DNA of 64,000 bases, from contig CAMYJO010000003.1 of NCBI GenBank assembly GCA_947258755.1, positions 114,871 to 178,870 of the forward strand, in the 5' to 3' direction. The notes under the pieces are model-generated. The model worked only from the letters and a program-made list of their open reading frames with translations, did no database searches and was not told the origin of the DNA. A program made the position numbers and the translations under genes. The DNA is from an uncultured Gammaproteobacteria bacterium. GTDB taxonomy: Bacteria > Pseudomonadota > Gammaproteobacteria > JAADHQ01. Numbering within the stretch: the first letter of the stretch is position 1; each line of letters starts with the position of its first letter. Of the stretch, positions 1 through 5,850 are shown piece by piece.

Positions 1-532
1 TTTCAGGTGACAGGCCGCGGGCCATAGCCATATCGTCATATCTGCCCTTCTCTGCTGCAGCTAATATTGCCGGTGAGATATCGGTCGCTACGAGCTGCAC
101 ATCTGAATTCAACATCCCTGGATTACTTGCCTGGAATTCATTGACCGTCATGCTAATCGAATAAGGCTCCTGACCTGAAGAACAGGCGGCAGACCAGATA
201 CGTATCGGTGCACGTCTGTTTTTTGCCAGCTCCGGAAAAATTCTGTCTTTTAATGTATTAAAAGGATGGATATCACGAAACCATGAGGTCTCATTTGTAG
301 TCATCGCTTCAACCACTTTATTAGTTAACTCACGATTCCTGTCTTTATTCAGCTTTTCAAGCAGTTCTCCCAATGACGCTAGCTTATGCTCATGCAGCAT
401 TTTATTCAGACGGCTATCGACCAAATACTGCTTGTTATCACCCAGAACTATACCGCACATATTTTCGAGATACTTTTGAAAATCATGATAGTCTTTCGAC
501 TTTAATGTACTTTTTGTTGCTTTCTGCATCAT
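1..532 (-). CDS. cheR: CheR chemotaxis protein methyltransferase (3' part lies outside the window)
   Basis: CheR transfers methyl groups from S-adenosylmethionine to glutamates on chemoreceptors during adaptation. About 177 N-terminal residues are visible, reading out of the window at position 1. The N-terminal all-alpha domain is recognisable (residues about 12-75), followed by the family motif TTNETSWFRD and the SAM-binding core with SAACSSGQEPYS and LVATDIS. Two adjacent ATG codons at 532 and 529 are possible starts. The gene follows cheV on the same strand with a 73-bp gap, so the two are probably co-transcribed. The assignment comes from recalled motifs. The C-terminus, with the rest of the methyltransferase fold, cannot be checked here. 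Confidence 0.93.
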   Translation of the reverse strand, partial: MMQKATKSTLKSKDYHDFQKYLENMCGIVLGDNKQYLVDSRLNKMLHEHKLASLGELLEKLNKDRNRELTNKVVEAMTTNETSWFRDIHPFNTLKDRIFPELAKNRRAPIRIWSAACSSGQEPYSISMTVNEFQASNPGMLNSDVQLVATDISPAILAAAEKGRYDDMAMARGLSPE

Positions 533-605
533 TCTCTATGGCCTATATGAAACACTGGGGTGGAATCCGTTTTATTCTACTAATGTTGACTCTGGTATGA
601 GCTCA

Positions 606-1532
606 TTAATTCTGTAAATCATTGATAGCCTGCATGACACTGGTCGCCAACTCATCGGCGTCAAATTTGGCTATAAACCTGTTAGCACCGACCTTTTCCA
701 CCATCGCATTATTAAATACCCCACTTAGTGAAGTATGCAGCATAATATATAGATCTTTTAGATCAGGGTCCTTACGTAATTCGGTCGTCAAGGTATAACC
801 ATCCATTTCAGGCATTTCAATATCAGAAATTACCAGGGCCAGTTGCTCATTAATAGGTCCTTGTGCCGCCATTGCTTGCATCTGTTCGAGCGCATCTTTG
901 CCGCTTTTGGCCAACACGGCTTCGTAGCCTATCTGTTCCAATGTGCGTTTGACCTGATTCCGAGCAACAACAGAATCATCTGCCACCATAATTCTCTTGA
1001 CACCTTCAGCAGCACTGGGTGCTTCCTCGACGACAGACTCCGAGACTTCAACCGCAGATCCGGTCACTTCAGACATGACCTGCTCGACATCAATGATCTC
1101 AACCAACTCATCATCGATTTTAGTGACCGCCGTTAAATAACTCCCGCGGCCTGTCGCCTTAGGTGGCGCCATGATATCGTCCCAATTCATATTGATAATG
1201 CGGTCAACAGAGCTAACCAGGAAACCTTGGGTAGTTCGATTATATTCAGCAATAACGATAAAGGCATCTTTTACATCCTTGACAGGCCGCATACCAATGG
1301 CCTGAGCCAGATCCATGACACTAATAGTTTTGCCGCGCATATTAGCAACACCACGAATAACACTATCTGCATTTGGCATTTTAGTCAGCGGCGGACATTG
1401 GATAACTTCCTGTACTTTGAATACATTAATCCCAAATTGTTGACGACCACCTAATCGAAACAACAATAACTCCAGGCGGTTGTGCCCAGCAAGTTGGGTT
1501 CGCATATCCACACTGTCTAATAGTCCAGCCAT
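606..1532 (-). CDS. cheV: CheV chemotaxis coupling protein (CheW domain plus response receiver)
   Basis: CheV couples chemoreceptors to the CheA kinase and is itself phosphorylated, which contributes to adaptation. The 308-residue length is normal. A CheW-like domain covers about residues 15-165 (INVFKVQEVI, RGKTISVMDL). A receiver domain covers about 180-305, with the acidic pair DD185-186, the phospho-acceptor Asp237 in ISDIEMPEMDG and the conserved Lys289 (FIAKFDADEL). The start is preceded by a purine-rich AGAGAAGG ribosome-binding site. cheR follows downstream on the same strand, and flgA is divergent. A sigma-28-like promoter lies about 50 bp upstream. The family assignment is firm. Confidence 0.95.
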   Translation of the reverse strand: MAGLLDSVDMRTQLAGHNRLELLLFRLGGRQQFGINVFKVQEVIQCPPLTKMPNADSVIRGVANMRGKTISVMDLAQAIGMRPVKDVKDAFIVIAEYNRTTQGFLVSSVDRIINMNWDDIMAPPKATGRGSYLTAVTKIDDELVEIIDVEQVMSEVTGSAVEVSESVVEEAPSAAEGVKRIMVADDSVVARNQVKRTLEQIGYEAVLAKSGKDALEQMQAMAAQGPINEQLALVISDIEMPEMDGYTLTTELRKDPDLKDLYIMLHTSLSGVFNNAMVEKVGANRFIAKFDADELATSVMQAINDLQN

Positions 1533-1578
1533 TCCTTCTCTCCTGACAACCTATTTATCATTAATCTGTACCTTTCTT

Positions 1579-1606
1579 ATAACGGCGCTGCCTCCGTTAA
1601 ACTTGA
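1579..1606 (-). promoter_or_regulatory. Candidate sigma-28 (FliA) promoter for cheV-cheR
   Basis: Read on the minus strand, TCAAGTTT is followed after 12 bases by GCCGTTAT. The enterobacterial FliA consensus is TAAAGTTT, 11 bases, GCCGATAA, so the elements match at 7/8 and 6/8 with a spacer one base long. The position is about 47 bp upstream of the cheV start and suits a late flagellar/chemotaxis class gene. It is inferred by eye only. Confidence 0.5.
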
Positions 1607-1730
1607 GCAAGGAAGAGCGGCATAGCTCTTGCATAGATACTAGTAGACGGACATGTGGGGCAAGTTGTGACATAGTTTTGACGCCTAAGCCCCTTATAAA
1701 ACTTAAGCTATTGTTTTTAGGTGATTTATA

Positions 1731-2444
1731 ATGAAAACCGATGTGCGAATATTATTCATCAGTATGCTGGCTGGCATTTTTCTGTCGCCGACACTGGTAC
1801 AGGCGGCTGCCCGTTATACCGATCACGCAGACATCAGAAAACACGCCAGTCAATATTTGCAGGACAAGGCCACTGCAATGGGTTTAAGCAATACCAAGAT
1901 TGAGTTAGGAAGCATCGACAACCGTCTGAAACTGGCACATTGTGGCTCCGGAATTGAAGTCACGAGCAATAACAGCCGCTTACCCGGCCATGTCTCATTG
2001 GCCGTGCGTTGTAATGCGGACAAACCATGGAAAATATACCTACAGGCTACTGTACATGCCTATCAACAGATTTATACGGCACGCGCGCAAATAAAGCGCG
2101 GCGAAACATTGAAGGCAACAGACCTGGTCAAGAAAAAACACGATATCACCAAATTAAATGGTAATTACATTACTGATATAAAGGACTTGCAAGGTCACGT
2201 AGCCAGGCGGCATATCCGCAAGGGCGAAATCATTAACCCCTTTGCGATCGTTAAATCAAAATTAATAAAACGCGGCGAACAGGTCACGATTATAGCAGAG
2301 ACCTCCGGTATCAAGGTACGCATGACTGGTAAGGCCATGAATGATGCATCCGCTGGAGAACAGGTGCGGGTAAAGAGCAAAAATTCCAAACGCATAGTCG
2401 AGGGAATTGCAGTAAACCGCGGAATTGTAAAGATTAATATGTAG
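1731..2444 (+). CDS. flgA: FlgA, flagellar P-ring assembly periplasmic chaperone
   Basis: FlgA is exported to the periplasm and helps FlgI polymerise into the flagellar P ring. The 237-residue protein starts with a signal peptide (hydrophobic stretch about residues 6-22, cleavage likely after VQA). The C-terminal half carries the SAF/FlgA-type beta-clip region (about 110-235), with ARAQIKRGETLKATDL, HIRKGEIINPFAIV and the terminal EGIAVNRGIVKI. It is transcribed away from cheV and followed 78 bp later by flgM, the usual flgA-flgM-flgN order. I looked for a sigma-54 promoter in the 198-bp divergent region and saw no convincing match. Confidence 0.94.
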   Translation: MKTDVRILFISMLAGIFLSPTLVQAAARYTDHADIRKHASQYLQDKATAMGLSNTKIELGSIDNRLKLAHCGSGIEVTSNNSRLPGHVSLAVRCNADKPWKIYLQATVHAYQQIYTARAQIKRGETLKATDLVKKKHDITKLNGNYITDIKDLQGHVARRHIRKGEIINPFAIVKSKLIKRGEQVTIIAETSGIKVRMTGKAMNDASAGEQVRVKSKNSKRIVEGIAVNRGIVKINM

Positions 2445-2522
2445 GCAATATGACTAAAGGATCCGTCTATATTGACGTTAAATATAACGGTGTAGTACAC
2501 CTTTAACTCAGGAGTATCCTCA

Positions 2523-2834
2523 ATGACGATTTCGATCAGTGATATTAACAAGCCGCAGGTAAATACCAGCGCCAATACGACATCTATCAACAAAGATAAT
2601 AATCGCCCCACTAATACCAATAGTACTGGTCAAGCTAATGACAGTATCACACTCACTGAATCAGCGAAATTAATACAGCAACTGGAAAAACAATTAGGCT
2701 CTGTACCGGTAGTTGACTCGGATAAAGTTGCCGAGGTCCGTGAAAATCTGAATAGTGGCAACTATTCGATTTCTACAGAGCGTGTTGCAGAAAAATTCGT
2801 TCGCTATGAATCCTTTCTTTTACAGGCAAGCTAA
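2523..2834 (+). CDS. flgM: FlgM, anti-sigma-28 factor
   Basis: FlgM binds FliA (sigma-28) and keeps late flagellar genes off until the hook is complete, when it is secreted. The protein has 103 residues, the normal size. The N-terminal 50 residues are Asn/Thr/Ser-rich and probably disordered, as in known FlgM proteins. The C-terminal sigma-binding half contains ITLTESAKLIQQLEKQL, VDSDKVAEVRENLNSGNYSI and ERVAEKFVRYE. It lies between flgA and flgN, 11 bp before flgN. An AGGAG ribosome-binding site precedes the ATG. Confidence 0.93.
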   Translation: MTISISDINKPQVNTSANTTSINKDNNRPTNTNSTGQANDSITLTESAKLIQQLEKQLGSVPVVDSDKVAEVRENLNSGNYSISTERVAEKFVRYESFLLQAS

Positions 2835-2845
2835 GGGCAATCGGC

Positions 2846-3325
2846 ATGAATAAAAAAGAATGTTACCTTGAACTTGAAATAATGCTTGATGCAGAGTTGG
2901 CACACGCCAATGCATTGATAGATTTACTCAAAAATGAAGGTGAAACCTTGCCCAAGGAAGCCGACACACTGATTGAAATAAGCACGCAGAAAAACTGCCT
3001 TATGAAAAAGCTGGAACAGTATCACACCCACCGTACCGCCCTGATAAAAACACTTGGGTTTAATACCGACCTTCAAGGCTTCAAGGATTGTATAGCATGG
3101 TGTGATCGTAATAATAATTTGCAATCAAAATTCAATCGTTACACAGAACAAGTCAAAACATGCAAAACTCTAAACCAGTTAAATGGTAGCGTTATGGATT
3201 CTAGCCTCCGTGTCGTTAAGCAGGCCCTGTCGATTCTTTATGGACAGCAGATTAATGAAGACACCTATAATGCCACAGGACAAGCAGAGTCAGGCAATAG
3301 AGGACGAAGTATCGCCAAGGCCTGA
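2846..3325 (+). CDS. flgN: FlgN-type flagellar export chaperone
   Basis: FlgN proteins escort the hook-associated proteins FlgK and FlgL to the flagellar export apparatus. This 159-residue protein is predicted to be mostly helical and starts with a heptad-like pattern (LELEIMLDAELAHANALIDLLKNE is the region, residues about 8-31). The C-terminal tail is hydrophilic. Sequence conservation in this family is low, so the call rests on size, helical character and the position directly after flgM. The stop codon is followed 7 bp later by the preferred start of the PilZ gene, so translation of the two may be coupled. Confidence 0.85.
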   Translation: MNKKECYLELEIMLDAELAHANALIDLLKNEGETLPKEADTLIEISTQKNCLMKKLEQYHTHRTALIKTLGFNTDLQGFKDCIAWCDRNNNLQSKFNRYTEQVKTCKTLNQLNGSVMDSSLRVVKQALSILYGQQINEDTYNATGQAESGNRGRSIAKA

Positions 3326-3332
3326 ATTCGCT

Positions 3333-4085
3333 ATGTATCATGACCACTCTGGAACTACAATTAAAAAAGAAACTACTTTGAACGGCGAAACAATCACAAA
3401 TCCGATAGAATCCGCCCGTCTACTAAATAAAGTTCGGGACAAACATTCATTGATTCAAATATCCATGCCGGGTGTACCGGAGATATTTTTTAGCGCCATT
3501 CTTTCGATTAACCCTGATAGTGAGTACATTCTGCTGGATGAAATCAACACCAAACATGGACACGAATTATTACTCATCCATAAAAAAATGCATGTTGTCA
3601 CCAAGATAAATGGCATAGAGATACGGTTCTCTGCCAACTTGATAGACATAAATAACCAGCACGGAAGCGCTGTCTATAAAATTGCATATCCTGAAAGTAT
3701 CCAATACCTGCAAAAGCGACAGAATTACCGCATCAATATTGGCCTTGGCATCAAAATCCCGATCAAATTAAAACGCGAAGATGGCATACCAGTTTATGGC
3801 CATATGATAAACCTCTCCGAGACCGGCGCCGGCATCGAGCTTGATAGTCCCTGCCCGGTGCAAAAAGCTGAAATCCTGCCGTACTGTGAATTAAGGATCC
3901 ATGAGGACGATATTATTAAATGCCAGTTAGAAATCAGGTATATAAATGACAATAACAGCAAGCATATTCAACGGATAGGCGGGCAATTTATTGGTTTGGA
4001 TGGTACACAACAACGTATACTGAGCAAATTAGTCATTGAATTACAACGCGACCTGATGAAAAGACTTCCTAAAGACGCCTTTTGA
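3333..4085 (+). CDS. YcgR-like flagellar brake protein (PilZ domain, c-di-GMP binding)
   Basis: YcgR-type proteins bind c-di-GMP through PilZ and slow or bias the flagellar motor. The protein has about 250 residues: an N-terminal YcgR-type beta domain (about 25-130) and a C-terminal PilZ domain (about 130-240). The c-di-GMP signature is present as RQNYR, preceded by QK, and later NLSETGAGIEL, matching the RxxxR and (D/N)xSxxG motifs. I prefer ATG 3333, just after the flgN stop with AAGG upstream. An in-frame ATG at 3270 would extend the N-terminus by 21 residues and overlap flgN by 56 bp. Location in a flagellar operon supports the brake role. Confidence 0.87.
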   Translation: MYHDHSGTTIKKETTLNGETITNPIESARLLNKVRDKHSLIQISMPGVPEIFFSAILSINPDSEYILLDEINTKHGHELLLIHKKMHVVTKINGIEIRFSANLIDINNQHGSAVYKIAYPESIQYLQKRQNYRINIGLGIKIPIKLKREDGIPVYGHMINLSETGAGIELDSPCPVQKAEILPYCELRIHEDDIIKCQLEIRYINDNNSKHIQRIGGQFIGLDGTQQRILSKLVIELQRDLMKRLPKDAF

Positions 4086-4088
4086 GCA

Positions 4089-4715
4089 TCAGCAAGGGCG
4101 CAAGTAATTAATGTAATCAGATTTATTATCGATGTCTGGAAGACTTGTTAACAAACTATAGACAAGGCCCCTTCTCCTAGCTCGTGATATAGTCTGCTGC
4201 AGTACCTTCTCAGTGCTCCATTTCATATTACGAAATAAGGCAGGACATGGACCTGTCAATGCGATCAGCCCATAACCCCCATCCTCCGTCGGTAAAAAAA
4301 CCACATCGCGTCTGTTCTTAAGCAAGGTAACAGATTGCCTGACCATAACGCTGTTGATTCCAGGTATATCCGAACCCGTCAATACACAAAAATCGAACGA
4401 AAGGTTCGCCTTAAAAGCATGCAACATCCTGGCACCCAGGTCATCACCTGTCTGGCGTTTTAATACGATGCCTAAGTCACGCGCACATTTGTGAAAAAAG
4501 GGATGATGGCTATCAGGATAACACCATAGCTGCACTGTTACATTGTCAGTTAAAACCATAGCCTGTAGGAAATTATATAGTATGTCCTGGTATATACGTG
4601 CTGCGTTTCGCATGCCCAGTTTTCTCCCGAGGCGGGTCTTTACTTTGCCGGGGATTGGTGCCTTGGCAAATACCATTAACACGGCTTTTCCGCTATTCTT
4701 GTTATTTTTATTCAT
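4089..4715 (-). CDS. TIGR04282-type glycosyltransferase (rSAM/selenodomain-associated transferase 1, DUF2064)
   Basis: Members of this family are nucleotidyl/glycosyl transferase-like proteins associated with arsenosugar or selenium-related radical-SAM loci. Their exact reaction is not settled for most genomes. The N-terminal motif VFAKAPIPGKVKTRLG is diagnostic. LTGSDIPGI and LPTEDGGYGLIALTGP follow, giving a GT-A-like fold. The likely ATG at 4715 overlaps the end of the upstream transferase gene by 8 bp; an upstream TTG at 4751 is less likely. No arsenosugar radical-SAM gene is present within the window, so the pathway cannot be confirmed. It is convergent with the PilZ gene, 3 bp apart. 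Confidence 0.86.
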   Translation of the reverse strand: MNKNNKNSGKAVLMVFAKAPIPGKVKTRLGRKLGMRNAARIYQDILYNFLQAMVLTDNVTVQLWCYPDSHHPFFHKCARDLGIVLKRQTGDDLGARMLHAFKANLSFDFCVLTGSDIPGINSVMVRQSVTLLKNRRDVVFLPTEDGGYGLIALTGPCPALFRNMKWSTEKVLQQTISRARRRGLVYSLLTSLPDIDNKSDYINYLRPC

Positions 4716-5382
4716 ATAGTCTTGACAACTTGTCAGTATCAACACCGACAAAATAGAGAAAACGCATTTTCCACATCAACAGAATTGTTTTGAATACGCC
4801 GCGCTTTTCCCAGCGTCGGCTTGATGTTAACAACGGCGTGGTCACGTTTATAGGCGCTGACTTTTTCTTCAATCTTTTGCAGATTTCAATATCCTCCATA
4901 ATCCTTATATCCGCATAACCGCCTATGCTGTTGAACAATCCCTTGTGTACAAACAAAGCCTGGTCTCCAGTGCTAATCCCGGTGATACGTGAGCGGAAAT
5001 TCATCATAGCCTCAATAATACGAAATATAAGCAAAGTTCCGCTCAGCCTGACATCAAACCGCCCCCATTGAGTATCCTTTAACTGCAACATGGATTGCAG
5101 ATAGTGATCAATAGAATCGATAAAGTCGCTATCGGCATGCACAAACCAGAGCACATCCCCAGAGGCGATCCGTGCCCCCGCATTCATTTGCGACGAACGC
5201 CCCTTGTCTGCATCAATAACTCTTACATCAGTAGCACATAGGTCGTCGCAAGTCCCATCCGTACTACCACCATCAACCACAATAATTTCATGCCCAGCAT
5301 CGAGCATTAATTGCAGTTTATCCAGCAACCCAGTCAAACTGTTTTTTTCATTATAGACAGGAATAATAACGGATATTTTCAT
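4708..5382 (-). CDS. TIGR04283-type family 2 glycosyltransferase (rSAM/selenodomain-associated transferase 2)
   Basis: This 224-residue protein has a GT2 fold: IPVYNEKNSL at residues 7-16, VVDGGSTDGT near 37 and the DxD-like VHADSD near 80. These mark a nucleotide-sugar-dependent transferase. GDQALFVHKGLFNSIGGYADIRIMED is the acceptor-side region typical of the TIGR04283 group, at about residues 142-166. It overlaps the TIGR04282 gene, and the two almost always travel together, so they are taken as one two-gene operon. The acceptor sugar or lipid is unknown. Confidence 0.88.
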   Translation of the reverse strand: MKISVIIPVYNEKNSLTGLLDKLQLMLDAGHEIIVVDGGSTDGTCDDLCATDVRVIDADKGRSSQMNAGARIASGDVLWFVHADSDFIDSIDHYLQSMLQLKDTQWGRFDVRLSGTLLIFRIIEAMMNFRSRITGISTGDQALFVHKGLFNSIGGYADIRIMEDIEICKRLKKKSAPINVTTPLLTSSRRWEKRGVFKTILLMWKMRFLYFVGVDTDKLSRLYE

Positions 5383-5449
5383 CGTCTGCTGGCGGCCTGT
5401 AGCCCCTTTAAGTATTAAAAATGACTATGCTGACAGCATAAAATTGTCA

Positions 5450-5467
5450 TATAATAGCCGCCATCAT
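5450..5467 (+). promoter_or_regulatory. -10 element and GC-rich discriminator of the tRNA-Arg gene
   Basis: TATAAT at 5450-5455 lies 12 bp before the mature tRNA. The seven bases after it are AGCCGCC, a GC-rich discriminator of the kind found at stable-RNA promoters under stringent control. No clear -35 is seen; CTGACA at 5430 is spaced too closely (14 bp). Stringent control is inferred from the discriminator only. Confidence 0.6.
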
Positions 5468-5544
5468 GCCCCGGTAGCTCAGCAGGATAGAGCAATCGCC
5501 TCCTAAGCGATAGGTCGGACGTTCGAATCGTCTCCGGGGCGCCA
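5468..5544 (+). tRNA. tRNA-Arg, anticodon CCU
   Basis: A complete 77-nt cloverleaf is visible. The acceptor stem pairs GCCCCGG with CCGGGGC, followed by discriminator G and an encoded CCA. The anticodon stem ATCGC/GCGAT encloses the loop CTCCTAA, giving anticodon CCT, which reads AGG. The T arm is GGACG-TTCGAAT-CGTCT with one G-U pair. The D arm contains GCTCAGCAGGATAGAGC. It is transcribed on the plus strand, and its last 18 bases are re-used as the start of the tandem repeats that follow. Confidence 0.97.
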
Positions 5545-5791
5545 ATTTAAAACAAAAGAGTCCACCATTAAAACTCTCCCATACAGCACATTCGAGCCAG
5601 ATTCGAACGTCCAGTATATAGCCGTTGGCTGAGAGCCGCGCTCGAACCATCGTCTCCGGGGCGCCAATTTAAAACAAAAGAGTCCACCATTAAAACTCTC
5701 CCATACAGCACATTCGAGCCAGATTCGAACGTCCAGTATATAGCCGCTGGCTGAGAGCCGCGCTCGAACCATCGTTTCCGGGGCGCCAATT
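5527..5791 (+). repeat. 2.2 tandem copies of a 122-bp unit beginning with the tRNA-Arg 3' end
   Basis: The 18 bases ATCGTCTCCGGGGCGCCA (3' end of the tRNA including CCA, at 5527) recur at 5649 and, with one change, at 5771, giving an exact period of 122 bp. Two full units and 21 bp of a third are present. Units 1 and 2 differ at only two positions: GCCGTTGGC versus GCCGCTGGC, and GTCTCC versus GTTTCC. Each unit also holds GATTCGAACGTCC, the reverse complement of the tRNA T-arm segment. Short apparent reading frames here on the minus strand are artefacts of the repeat. The array fills the gap between the tRNA and the relA stop; no terminator is visible in it. Confidence 0.95.
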
Positions 5792-5850
5792 CAGCTACAT
5801 CAACATAAAACATCGAAACGAATCACTTACGTTTATAGCGCCCATCTCTG

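Noticed and set aside
1621-1730. Sigma-54 promoter before flgA
   Set aside because: I searched for GG-N10-GC with TGGCAC/TTGC context and found only a poor match.
2195-2620. Minus-strand open frame of 141 codons over flgA/flgM
   Set aside because: It covers two well-supported genes on the other strand and resembles no family.
5527-5791. CRISPR array
   Set aside because: The 122-bp units are nearly identical throughout, with no unique spacers and no cas genes.
5447-5813. Three overlapping minus-strand reading frames of 67-89 codons
   Set aside because: They lie across the tRNA and its repeats, share the same repeated peptide and have no ribosome-binding site. They are products of the 122-bp repeat.
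5468-5850. Integrated element or attachment site at the tRNA-Arg 3' end
   Set aside because: Repeated tRNA ends can mark integration, but no integrase or phage gene lies within tens of kilobases and the copies are only 122 bp apart.
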